A stretch of 64,000 bases of DNA, taken from NCBI RefSeq assembly GCF_003788585.1, contig NZ_AYKG01000069.1, positions 27,606 to 91,605 on the forward strand, given 5' to 3'. Origin of the DNA: Salinisphaera japonica YTM-1. GTDB taxonomy: Bacteria; Pseudomonadota; Gammaproteobacteria; Nevskiales; Salinisphaeraceae. Numbering within the stretch: position 1 is the first letter of the stretch; each line of letters starts with the position of its first letter. A program made the position numbers and the translations under genes. A model generated the notes under the pieces. It was not told the DNA's origin, made no database searches, and saw only the letters and a program-made list of their open reading frames with translations. Of this stretch, positions 9,677 through 17,438 are shown one piece after another.

Positions 9677-10660
9677 GTGGATGATCTGGCACCAGGCGAT
9701 CTGAAAACGATACTGCATTCCAAGCGGGCCAATCTTTACTACTTGCAGTATTGCCGGGTGCTTGTGAAGGGCGGCCGTGTGTCCTATGTCACCGACGAAG
9801 GACGCGAATCGAAATACTGGAATATTCCGATCGCCAATACGACTTCGATGCTGTTGGGCACGGGCACGTCCATCACCCAGGCCGCCATGCGCGAGTTGGC
9901 CAAAGCCGGTGTGCTGGTCGGGTTTTGTGGTGGCGGCGGCACGCCGTTGTTTGCGGCCAATGAAGTAGATGTCGACGTGGCGTGGTTGTCGCCACAAAGC
10001 GAATATCGGCCAACGGCCTATTTACAGCAATGGGTGAGCTTCTGGTTCGACGACACACTCCGTTTAGCAGCGGCCAAAGCGTTTCAGACGCAGCGTTTGC
10101 AACAGATATCGACCCTATGGGCTGATGATCGCGGCCTGCGCCAGGCCGGCTTCAAGTGCGATTTGAAGACATTACAGGACGCGCTGGCTCGCAACGGCGA
10201 CGACATCGAACACGCTGACAACACCACCGAGCTGTTAACGCTTGAAGCGCGCTTGACCAAGACCTTGTTCAAACTGGCCGTGGAAGCCACTGACTACGGC
10301 GAATTCACGCGGGCCAAGCGCGGCAGTGGCCTCGATCCGGCGAATCGGTTTCTCGATCACGGCAATTATCTGGCCTATGGCTTGGCCGCGACCTGTTGCT
10401 GGGTGCTGGGGTTGCCGCACGGCCTGGCCGTCCTGCATGGCAAGACACGCCGCGGCGGGCTGGTTTTTGATGTCGCCGATCTGATCAAGGATGCCGTGAT
10501 TCTGCCGCAGGCGTTCATTTCCGCGGTCAACGGCGATGAGGAGCAGGCGTTTCGCCAGGCCTGTATCGAACGCCTGGCACAGGTCGAGGCGCTCGACGGC
10601 ATGATCGAGACGGTACAAAACGTCGCCGACGATCTGGCAAGACGAGCCGCCAGCGCATGA
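9677..10660 (+). CDS. cas1: Cas1 integrase, type I-F
   Basis: 327 residues. The GTG at 9677 is chosen because the family begins with a short M/VDDLxxxELKTILHSKRANLYYLQ block; the open frame extends to 9614 but the extra residues do not resemble Cas1. Typical I-F blocks are visible: YWNIPIANTTSMLLGTGTSITQ, FCGGGGTPLF, YGEFTRAKRG (conserved acid), and NRFLDHGNYLAYGLAA and FDVADLIKD, which hold the remaining metal-binding His and acidic residues. It integrates new spacers together with the Cas2 domain of the next protein. It starts about 120 bp after array 1 and overlaps cas2-3 by ATGA. Confidence 0.97.
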   Translation: MDDLAPGDLKTILHSKRANLYYLQYCRVLVKGGRVSYVTDEGRESKYWNIPIANTTSMLLGTGTSITQAAMRELAKAGVLVGFCGGGGTPLFAANEVDVDVAWLSPQSEYRPTAYLQQWVSFWFDDTLRLAAAKAFQTQRLQQISTLWADDRGLRQAGFKCDLKTLQDALARNGDDIEHADNTTELLTLEARLTKTLFKLAVEATDYGEFTRAKRGSGLDPANRFLDHGNYLAYGLAATCCWVLGLPHGLAVLHGKTRRGGLVFDVADLIKDAVILPQAFISAVNGDEEQAFRQACIERLAQVEALDGMIETVQNVADDLARRAASA

Positions 10661-13600
10661 ACGTGCTGCTGGTATCGCAGTGCAACAAGAACGCACTGCG
10701 AGAGACGCGCCGCATACTCGACCAGTTCGCCGAGCGTCGCGGCGATCGCACATGGCAAACACCGATCACCAAGGCGGGGCTGGATACGCTACGCAAGATG
10801 CTGCGCAAAACAGCACGCAAGAACACGGCGGTGGCCTGCCACTGGATACGCGGGACGAATCACAGCGAGCTGCTCTGGGTAGTGGGCAACGCGGCGCGTT
10901 TCAATTCGCGGGGCGCGACACCGACGCACACAACGAAACGCAACGTCCTGCGCGCCCAGGACGAGAACAACTGGCACACCGGCGAAGACATCACCCTGCT
11001 CGCGATGATGAGCGGGCTAATGCATGACTTGGGTAAGGCGACTCTTGCGTTCAAGCAACGCTTGGACGGCCGTCTTACCGAGCGCAACCGCTTTCGCCAT
11101 GAATGGGTTTCGCTACGTCTGTTTCTGGCGTTCGTCGGCAATGACGACGACGAGGCCTGGCTGACGCGACTACTCGATGCCGATAGTTACGACCTGATGG
11201 CTTGGACACGTACACCGGCGTTTCAACGCGACGGCCTGGATGCGAGCGATCCTTACCCGTTCCGCGGCTTGCCGCCTTTGGCGAAGGCAATCGCCTGGCT
11301 GATCGTATCCCACCACCGGCTACCGGTCGCGCCGGCTATGCAGGACGATGGGCAACAGGCGCGCTTGGGCAGCCGGGCAAAATCGTTTAACCCAGACTGG
11401 CTAGATGCGCCACTCGACGCTTTATCTCATACGTGGAACGAGCGACTGTCGCCGGGCGACGAAAGCGAGATCGCCCCCTACTGGGCGCTGGCCGGCGAGT
11501 TACCGGTCGCCAGTCAAGACTGGCGCAAGAAAGCCGCCCGGCTGGCCCGTCGCCTGCTCGAGCTTAAAAGCAAACACCGCGACGACTGGCACGAAAACCC
11601 TTACGTGCTACATCTGGCCCGACTGAGCCTGATGCTGGCAGACCACTATTATTCCAGCCTCGGTCTGGACGATAACGACCGGCCGGTACCCGCGCGGCGG
11701 GCTTTCGTGCATCCCAACTCTCCGCTGAAAGCGAATACGACCCGCAATCGCGCCGGGCGAGTCGTGGTCAACCAGAGCCTGGACGAGCACCTGTTGGGCG
11801 TGACGCACCACGCCGGCCAAATTGCCCATGCCCTACCGACACTCGAGCGCGATCTGGCGCGTATCGGCCGGCATCGGGGCCTGCGAAAACGTAGTGGCAA
11901 AGGCAAGTTTCAATGGCAGGATACGGCGTTCGATCAGGCAGTGGGGCTGCGCGAACGCGCGGCCCGCAACGGCGCTTTCATCATCAACATGGCGTCAACC
12001 GGCTGCGGCAAGACCCTGGCCAACGCCCGCCTGCTTTATGCTCTGGCTGATCCGCAACAAGGCATGCGGGCAACGTTCGCGCTCGGGTTACGCGCGCTGA
12101 CCCAGCAAACCGGGCGCAGCTATCGTAAAGATCTGCACCTGAGCGATGACGAGCTGGCGATACGCGTGGGCGGCAGTGCGAGCCGCGCGCTATTTGCCTA
12201 CTACGAGCGACTGGCCGAAGAAACGGGTTCGGCGTCTGTTCAACACCTGATCGACGAGGATGATCACGTGTTGTTCGGAGCATCCAACAACCAACACTCG
12301 CTGCTGACCTGGACCCACCACAACCCGAAAACCAAAAGCCTGATCGCCGCGCCGATGCTGGTCTGTACCGTGGATCATCTCGTGCCGGCCACCGAATCCC
12401 TGCGCGGCGGGCGCCAGATCGCGCCCATGCTGCGCCTGATGAGTAGCGATCTCGTGCTCGATGAGCTGGATGACTATGGCCTCGACGACCTGCCCGCCCT
12501 GACTCGGCTAGTGCAGTGGGCCGGCATGCTGGGCACGCGGGTCGTGCTGTCGTCAGCCACTTTGCCGCCCGATATGGTCGAGGGCATGTTTCTGGCCTAT
12601 CAGGCCGGTCGACGTGACTACCAGCGCAATCGCGGCGCCGATGGACCGCATGCTGCGGCCGCCGATGTGCCCTGTCTTTGGGTCGACGAATTCGGCGTAC
12701 AACAAAACGACTGCGGCCAAGCGTCAGCGTTCGCCAGCGCGCACGACGACTTCGTGCAACGCCGCGCCGACAAACTTCGGCAGAAGCCCACGCTGCGTCT
12801 CGGCGCGCTCTGGCCGCTCGATATCGCCGGCGCCCAGAAACGAGAACAAACACGCGCGGCCTTTGCGCAGCATGTGCGTGATGCCGCACTCGATCTCCAC
12901 CACGACCATGCCACGCCGGTTCCGGCTAGCCACAAGCACGTCAGCTTCGGTCTGTTGCGCATGGCCAATATCGATCCGCTGTTCGATGTTGCCAAAACAC
13001 TGTTTGAAATGGGCGCCCCCGAGGACACCCAGTTCCATCTGTGTGTCTATCACGCGCGTTTTCCGCTCGCACAACGCGCGGCCATCGAACAGCAGCTCGA
13101 TACGGCCTTGAACCGCCGCGATGAAACCGCGGTTTTTAAGGATCCGGACATTCGCCGCGCGCTCGAACAGAGCACGGCCACCCATCATCTATTCATCGTG
13201 CTGGCCTCGCCGGTCTGTGAGGTGGGGCGTGACTGGGATGCCGACTGGGCCATCGCAGAGCCGTCTTCGATGCGCGCGCTGATTCAGCTCGCCGGCCGCG
13301 TACAACGCCACCGCCAGCAGCCAAACGGCCGCGCGAATCTAGTGATCTTCGACACTAATCTTCGGCATTTCGATAACAACCGTGGCCCTGACGGCAAGCC
13401 GGCAGCTATCTTCGTGCGACCGGGCTTCGAGCAAGAGCGCGTTGCAGCCAACCACCCCTTTCGATTGGTGGCGCATCGGCTCGGCAAGCTGATGCGCGCC
13501 GACGAATACCAGACGATCGATGCCTTACCACGCGTCGCACCGCGCCCGGCCGCTGAACGTCAACCCAAGACCCATCTGGTCGATCTAGAACATGTGCGCA

Positions 13601-14058
13601 TGGCCGATACCATGCAGCCGATATCGGCCGACGCGACACGACGGCTGAACGCCGCCAGCGCTTGGCAATATCCCCAGTCCATGCTGACCGGCGTGCTCGC
13701 TCAGCAACAACCGTTTCGCGACAATACGATGCGGACCGTACAGCTGGTGCTGCTACCCGACGACGATGAGGCGGGTACACTTAGCCTGTATCGAGTCGAG
13801 GCGGATCCGGCTCGACGCGGCCAGAGCCTATATGTACCGGTTGAGAACAGCCAACGTGACAACATCGCCCTGTCATGCGGCCCACGCGTCGCGCCGTGGG
13901 GCGAGTTCGATCTCTACGGCCTGGTCGACGCCCAAGCCCGCGTGCACGACCTGACGCTGCATGTCGCCGCCTGTCGCTTCAGCCAGCTGGAAGCGCCAGA
14001 CAGCGCGCAAGGCTGGCGCTACCACCCGTGGCTTGGGTTTTCGATATGGCGCGGGTAA
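10657..14058 (+). CDS. cas3: Cas2-Cas3 fusion nuclease-helicase, type I-F
   Basis: 1133 residues, close to the usual 1100 of I-F Cas2-3. Residues 1-90 are the fused Cas2 domain. The HD nuclease follows, with H123-D124 in GLMHDLGKA and a further histidine at 148 (FRHEWVS). The helicase has Walker A STGCGKT near residue 450, a DELDD box near 602 and SATLPP near 634. It both supports spacer acquisition with Cas1 and degrades DNA bound by the Csy complex. The start overlaps cas1. Unlike the normal I-F layout it is not followed directly by cas8f: a 1-kb island lies between, and a broken toxin frame on the other strand overlaps its last 40 bases. Confidence 0.97.
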   Translation: MNVLLVSQCNKNALRETRRILDQFAERRGDRTWQTPITKAGLDTLRKMLRKTARKNTAVACHWIRGTNHSELLWVVGNAARFNSRGATPTHTTKRNVLRAQDENNWHTGEDITLLAMMSGLMHDLGKATLAFKQRLDGRLTERNRFRHEWVSLRLFLAFVGNDDDEAWLTRLLDADSYDLMAWTRTPAFQRDGLDASDPYPFRGLPPLAKAIAWLIVSHHRLPVAPAMQDDGQQARLGSRAKSFNPDWLDAPLDALSHTWNERLSPGDESEIAPYWALAGELPVASQDWRKKAARLARRLLELKSKHRDDWHENPYVLHLARLSLMLADHYYSSLGLDDNDRPVPARRAFVHPNSPLKANTTRNRAGRVVVNQSLDEHLLGVTHHAGQIAHALPTLERDLARIGRHRGLRKRSGKGKFQWQDTAFDQAVGLRERAARNGAFIINMASTGCGKTLANARLLYALADPQQGMRATFALGLRALTQQTGRSYRKDLHLSDDELAIRVGGSASRALFAYYERLAEETGSASVQHLIDEDDHVLFGASNNQHSLLTWTHHNPKTKSLIAAPMLVCTVDHLVPATESLRGGRQIAPMLRLMSSDLVLDELDDYGLDDLPALTRLVQWAGMLGTRVVLSSATLPPDMVEGMFLAYQAGRRDYQRNRGADGPHAAAADVPCLWVDEFGVQQNDCGQASAFASAHDDFVQRRADKLRQKPTLRLGALWPLDIAGAQKREQTRAAFAQHVRDAALDLHHDHATPVPASHKHVSFGLLRMANIDPLFDVAKTLFEMGAPEDTQFHLCVYHARFPLAQRAAIEQQLDTALNRRDETAVFKDPDIRRALEQSTATHHLFIVLASPVCEVGRDWDADWAIAEPSSMRALIQLAGRVQRHRQQPNGRANLVIFDTNLRHFDNNRGPDGKPAAIFVRPGFEQERVAANHPFRLVAHRLGKLMRADEYQTIDALPRVAPRPAAERQPKTHLVDLEHVRMADTMQPISADATRRLNAASAWQYPQSMLTGVLAQQQPFRDNTMRTVQLVLLPDDDEAGTLSLYRVEADPARRGQSLYVPVENSQRDNIALSCGPRVAPWGEFDLYGLVDAQARVHDLTLHVAACRFSQLEAPDSAQGWRYHPWLGFSIWRG

Positions 14059-14375
14059 AAGTCGCCGACGGCCCGGCCTGCGAGACAGGCGTGACCTTGT
14101 CCGGGATATTTCCGACAGGCGTGCACCACGGCGATGATGTCGACGCGCTCCGCCCCGACTTTGTAAACGATCAGGTAATTGGGATGCGCGACCAATTCAC
14201 GCGTACCCACCACGCGGCCGCGCGGGTAGAGATCGGGGTACTGGGCCAGCGCAACGACAACGGCCTTAATGCGCTTCGTGAACTAACGCGCAGCCGGCGG
14301 GTTGTCTTCGGCGATGAACGCAACGATCTCGACGAGTTGCCTTCGAGCGGCTTCTCGCCAAACAACAGGCCGCAT
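14019..14375 (-). pseudogene. ParE/RelE-type toxin, interrupted by a nonsense codon
   Basis: Reading the minus strand from an ATG that overlaps the antitoxin stop (TGATG) gives a ParE-like start (VVWREAARRQLVEIVAFIAE), then a TAG at codon 31 (14283-14285), then the rest of the toxin in the same frame (ALAQYPDLYPRGRVVGTREL, then the LIVYKV and VDIIAVVHA strands). One base change from CAG or GAG would explain the stop. The frame also runs about 20 residues beyond the usual toxin end, into the convergent 3' end of cas3. Functional ParE would poison gyrase or ribosomes; this copy should be dead unless the stop is suppressed or is a sequencing error. Confidence 0.8.
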
Positions 14376-14569
14376 CAGCAGTTTTGGGGGCCTCGCTGCT
14401 CGGCGCGATCGACGATGGTCGCCATCTCCGCCATCACCTCGTCGTGCGCCACCGCCGGCCGGTCGTCCGCAAGCCCCAACCGAACCTGTTCACTCAGCCA
14501 GCAATCATGGCTTTCGGCCTCGGCTTCCGTGTCGAACTCGCTGACGCGAGGGTCCTGGGATTTCGGCAT
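14375..14569 (-). CDS. antitoxin, stability-determinant/RelB-like family
   Basis: 64 residues from ATG 14569. The sequence is of the short 'stability determinant' type: PRVSEFDTEAEAESHDCWL, then DDRPAVAHDEVMAEMATIV, the helix that normally wraps a ParE/RelE toxin. It overlaps the toxin start by TGATG, the usual antitoxin-first arrangement. No strong ribosome site is visible. It sits inside the cas operon on the opposite strand, 97 bases downstream of the mini-CRISPR repeats, so one minus-strand transcript could carry both. It is intact although its toxin is broken. Confidence 0.75.
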   Translation of the reverse strand: MPKSQDPRVSEFDTEAEAESHDCWLSEQVRLGLADDRPAVAHDEVMAEMATIVDRAEQRGPQNC

Positions 14570-14666
14570 GGCGGCGCGTCTGTTGCTACTGAACAGTCTA
14601 AGCCAAAAAGTCTCTATATCAGGCTTGTCATTTCGAGCTGCGAAGCCTCTCACCCACCGAGGCTCG

Positions 14667-14737
14667 CAATATATCTGCCTACTCGGCAGCGAATCGTTTT
14701 ACAAACAGTCTTCTGAGCTACCTGCGCGGTAGTGAGT
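14667..14737 (-). CRISPR. mini-CRISPR (two degenerate repeats, 15-nt guide), CreR/CreA-like
   Basis: Seen in the sequence: two repeat-like units on the minus strand. The first transcribed (14737-14710) matches the array-2 repeat at 22 of 28 positions. Its stem is CTACC/GGTAG instead of CTGCC/GGCAG, a compensated pair change, and it ends in the 8-nt handle CTCAGAAG. The second (14694-14667) keeps CTGCC/GGCAG but has lost its 3' handle. Between them lie 15 nt, ACTGTTTGTAAAACG. Cas6f processing would give an 8 + 15 + 20 nt crRNA-like RNA. The guide matches the site at 14795-14808 beside the cas8f promoter. Known family: degenerate mini-CRISPRs near cas promoters that direct Cascade to repress rather than cleave. 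Activity here is inferred. No clear promoter for it was found. Confidence 0.8.
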
Positions 14738-14792
14738 GAGGAATCTTACAGCAGCCGATACGGTGCGAAAAAATCTGAATACTTACAGCAAC

Positions 14793-14810
14793 CTGTATTA
14801 CATACAGTGG
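14793..14810 (-). promoter_or_regulatory. predicted target of the mini-CRISPR guide, with CC PAM; also a CTGTAT/ATACAG dyad
   Basis: On the minus strand this reads CC-ACTGTATGTAATAC. CC is the type I-F PAM. The next 14 bases equal the mini-CRISPR guide except at positions 6 and 12, the bases flipped out of pairing in type I crRNA complexes. The PAM ends one base from the -35 box, so a bound Csy complex would block RNA polymerase. The same bases form CTGTAT-TAC-ATACAG, a dyad resembling a LexA box with seven instead of eight central bases, so a protein repressor is an alternative or additional reader. Confidence 0.75.
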
Positions 14811-14811
14811 A

Positions 14812-14840
14812 TTGACATACGAATAGACGGAGCCTAGATT
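14812..14840 (+). promoter_or_regulatory. sigma-70 promoter of the cas8f operon / tiny-ORF transcript
   Basis: TTGACA (14812-14817, perfect -35), 17-bp spacer, TAGATT (14835-14840, four of six to the -10 consensus). The expected start of transcription is near 14847, the first base of a strong hairpin. It is the only good promoter seen between cas3 and cas8f. Confidence 0.75.
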
Positions 14841-14846
14841 GTTAGG

Positions 14847-14876
14847 TGCCGCAGCTCGGGCCAACGAGCTACGGCA
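14847..14876 (+). other. hairpin at the predicted 5' end of the cas8f transcript
   Basis: TGCCGCAGCTCG (14847-14858) and CGAGCTACGGCA (14865-14876) form a 12-position stem with one C-A mismatch and a six-base loop. It begins at the expected first transcribed base. A 5' hairpin of this kind usually protects an RNA from decay, which would suit a small regulatory or toxin RNA. That role is inferred. Confidence 0.6.
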
Positions 14877-14932
14877 AATGCAACCGCCGATGAGCACCGG
14901 CTCCACAACATAAATCGCAGGAGGACAAGGAC

Positions 14933-14959
14933 GTGAAAGACCGTCGCAGAAGAGCCTGA
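14933..14959 (+). CDS. 8-codon leader ORF with tandem rare AGA codons, CreT-like candidate
   Basis: GTG at 14933 is preceded at the ideal eight-base distance by AGGAGG (14919-14924), a stronger ribosome site than that of cas8f itself. The ORF reads MKDRRRRA and stops at TGA; the four arginines are CGT, CGC, AGA, AGA. AGA is expected to be rare in so GC-rich a genome. Known precedent: the CreT toxin RNA of archaeal CreTA has a strong ribosome site, a start and tandem AGA codons, and kills by sequestering the rare arginine tRNA. Alternatives are a leader peptide for attenuation of cas8f, or chance. Confidence 0.5.
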   Translation: MKDRRRRA

Positions 14960-14993
14960 TCAAACGAGACTCAGCTACTGACCATCAACCACG

Positions 14994-15019
14994 CCCCACG
15001 GCGGCGAGTTGCCGTGGGG
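14994..15019 (+). terminator. GC-rich hairpin before cas8f, possible attenuator
   Basis: CCCCACGGC (14994-15002) and GCCGTGGGG (15011-15019) form a perfect nine-pair stem with an eight-base loop, followed by ATTCTATAG. The T-run is poor, so intrinsic termination would be partial at best. Its place between the tiny ORF and cas8f suits an attenuator or the 3' end of a small RNA. Confidence 0.45.
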
Positions 15020-15064
15020 ATTCTATAGCCCGGGCCCACCAGGGTCCACCGGTTTGGGATTTCT

Positions 15065-16426
15065 ATGTCCGAGACAACCGATCATCCGACCGGGACGGCC
15101 GCTCGACGTGATCGCTTTCGCCAAGCGATTGCCGATTTCATCGACGCGCGCCGTACCGCCAAGCTCAAAGGCCGCGAGGACGATACTGCGGCCGCTGCCA
15201 AATACGAATACGAAACCTGGCTGGCCAGCGCCGCCCGCCGCGTGGGCCAGATTCAGGCCGTTACCCACGTGCTCAAGGCCAGCCACCCCGACGCCCGCGG
15301 GTCCAGCCTCTATATACCGCCCACCGACCTGCCAACGCGTGACGAGATCGGCAGTCATTCCTTGGGGAGTGACTTCACCGACGACGTGGTCGGCAACGCC
15401 GCCGCTCTCGATGTCTTCAAGTTCCTGAAAGTCGAAGTTGACGGCCGGGCGCTATTGGACTGGGTCAAACAAGATGACCCTGATCTCAAGCATGCCCTGC
15501 ACGCAGACGCTAACACCGCCGATGAGCGCATGCAGGCCTTCGGCAATCTCGTGCGCAGCGGAGCGCCCAGCTCGCACGCGCTGGCCAAACAGGTGTACTG
15601 GCTCATCGATGGCCGCCCCGACGACAACCGCAACTTCCACCTGCTACAGCCGCTGTTTTCCAGCGCCCTCGCCCATCGCGTGCATGCCGATATTCAGGCT
15701 GCCCGGTTTGGGGAAGAAAACAAGGCACTTCGGCAAGCCAAAAAGTCTGACAAGCCGCACGACGGAATATATCGGGACTATCGCCAGCTGGCCGTGAGAA
15801 AGCTCGGTGGCTCGAACACTCAAAACGTGTCCCAGCTAAACGCTGAACGCCGCGGCACCAATTATCTCTTCGCCTCACTGCCGCCAACGTGGTCGCGAAT
15901 GCGCGCCATCACTTTGCTCGAGCTGGAATCTTCCACCCGCCAGTTCTTCTCTTTTGAAGGCGTTCGCGATCTGTTGCGCAGGCTCGTCCAGCTGCTCCAG
16001 TCAGATCCGAAACGGACAATGGAAACTCGCCAGAAGCGTGAAGCCATCGAACAGGCGTTGGGCGCGCGGTTGCCACTTTTCGCGGCCACGATTCGCGACC
16101 AACTCTCAGCGGGTTGGACGCGCGACCCAACCTGCGAGTTGCCGCTATGTGAACAGCTCTGGCTCGATCCGGATCGCCTCACTTTGAATAAGCGGCCAGC
16201 TGGCGAAGGCGGCGAGGCAGACCATGCCTTCGAACAGGCCTACCACTGGGGTGACTGGCCGGACGATGTCGCCGGCATTTTCGCGAACTGGCTCAACGAA
16301 CAGCTGCGGCGTGTCGGCGTTACCTCGGTCGGCGATATGGAATACCGCCACTGGGCGCGACAGGCGATCGTCGATGCGGCCTGGCCGATTCCCATGCAAC
16401 GACGCGCCCCAGAGGATCGATCATGA
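15065..16426 (+). CDS. cas8f: Cas8f (Csy1), large subunit of the type I-F Cascade
   Basis: 453 residues, near the usual 430-440. The N-terminus (RRDRFRQAIADFIDARRTAK) and the central GGSNTQNVSQLNAERRGTNY block are typical of Csy1. It recognises the GG/CC PAM and caps the 5' handle end of the crRNA together with Cas5f. First gene of a four-gene operon, overlapping cas5f by ATGA. Its ribosome site is weak, and the 220-base leader contains a tiny ORF and two hairpins, so translation and transcription may be regulated from there. Confidence 0.95.
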   Translation: MSETTDHPTGTAARRDRFRQAIADFIDARRTAKLKGREDDTAAAAKYEYETWLASAARRVGQIQAVTHVLKASHPDARGSSLYIPPTDLPTRDEIGSHSLGSDFTDDVVGNAAALDVFKFLKVEVDGRALLDWVKQDDPDLKHALHADANTADERMQAFGNLVRSGAPSSHALAKQVYWLIDGRPDDNRNFHLLQPLFSSALAHRVHADIQAARFGEENKALRQAKKSDKPHDGIYRDYRQLAVRKLGGSNTQNVSQLNAERRGTNYLFASLPPTWSRMRAITLLELESSTRQFFSFEGVRDLLRRLVQLLQSDPKRTMETRQKREAIEQALGARLPLFAATIRDQLSAGWTRDPTCELPLCEQLWLDPDRLTLNKRPAGEGGEADHAFEQAYHWGDWPDDVAGIFANWLNEQLRRVGVTSVGDMEYRHWARQAIVDAAWPIPMQRRAPEDRS

Positions 16427-17409
16427 GCGACGCTCCGAACTTCACGCACCTGCTGGTACTGCCACGGCTGAACGTACAAAACGCCAACGCGATTTCGAGC
16501 CCGCTGACCCACGGCTTTCCTTCGATAACAGCTTTCATCGGGCTGATGTGGGCATTGGAACGCAAAACCCGGGCCGCCGGTCTGGATGTTGCTTTTCAGG
16601 GCATCGGCGTGGTTTGCCATCGGCATCAAGAACAAACCACGGAGGGCGGCTACACCAAGGCTTTTCATCTGACACGCAACCCGGCCGCCAAGGACGGCAG
16701 TACGGCAGCGATCGTCGAGGAAGGCCGGATTCATATCGAGGTCAGCCTGATCCTGGCCGTCACGAGCGACCGCTGGCAGCGCGACGCCAAGGCACAGCAA
16801 GACGATACCGAGACCATCCAGCAATTCATCGCGGCCATGCGCATTGCTGGCGGCTCTGTCATGCCGCCGGACAGTCCGTGGTTACCGCGGTACCAGCCAC
16901 AAGTGGTCGACCTCACCGGCAACGAAGCCGATCGTCTCGATGCGTTTCGCAAACTCCGGCTGCGCCTGGTGCCCGGTTTCACCCTGGTCTCCCGCGACGA
17001 TCTGATCACACAGCGTCACGACGCTTTGGCCGCCGAAGATGCCAACGCCACGCGCCTCGATGCCTGGCTTTCACTGTCCCGCATCAACTGGCGCTACAAC
17101 GACGACGAACATAAGTGGCAACACGACCGGCGCGGTCTGGGCTGGGTCGTACCGATCCCCGTGGGCTACGGCGCACTCGGTGATGTCCACCCCGGCGGCG
17201 ACGTCGTCAATGCACGCGACCCCGATACCCCGTTCCGATTCGCCGAAAGCCTGTACTCGATGGGGCAGTGGATCAGCCCACACCGCCTGGAACAGGCCGA
17301 ACAACTGATCTGGTACGCACAAACACGCCCCGACGACGGCCTGTATCGCTGCTGCAACGACTACCGCCCCATCGACGACCCGTTCGAAGCGCTTTACGAC
17401 TTCGACTGA
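16423..17409 (+). CDS. cas5f: Cas5f (Csy2), type I-F Cascade subunit
   Basis: 328 residues. Csy2 features are the opening [36 protein letters not shown], and the C-terminal [14 protein letters not shown]. It binds the crRNA 5' handle with Cas8f. ATG overlaps the cas8f stop (ATGA) and the gene is followed 29 bases later by cas7f. Confidence 0.95.
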   Translation: MSDAPNFTHLLVLPRLNVQNANAISSPLTHGFPSITAFIGLMWALERKTRAAGLDVAFQGIGVVCHRHQEQTTEGGYTKAFHLTRNPAAKDGSTAAIVEEGRIHIEVSLILAVTSDRWQRDAKAQQDDTETIQQFIAAMRIAGGSVMPPDSPWLPRYQPQVVDLTGNEADRLDAFRKLRLRLVPGFTLVSRDDLITQRHDALAAEDANATRLDAWLSLSRINWRYNDDEHKWQHDRRGLGWVVPIPVGYGALGDVHPGGDVVNARDPDTPFRFAESLYSMGQWISPHRLEQAEQLIWYAQTRPDDGLYRCCNDYRPIDDPFEALYDFD

Positions 17410-17438
17410 CGATCAACCGTATTCAAGGAGATATCAAA

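Noticed and set aside
14793..14807. A true LexA (SOS) box at the cas8f promoter
   Set aside because: The centre is seven bases instead of eight; kept only as an alternative reading of the site.
14738..14840. A minus-strand promoter for the mini-CRISPR
   Set aside because: TGTAAT (within the target site) resembles a -10 box but no acceptable -35 was found at 16-18 bases; not claimed.
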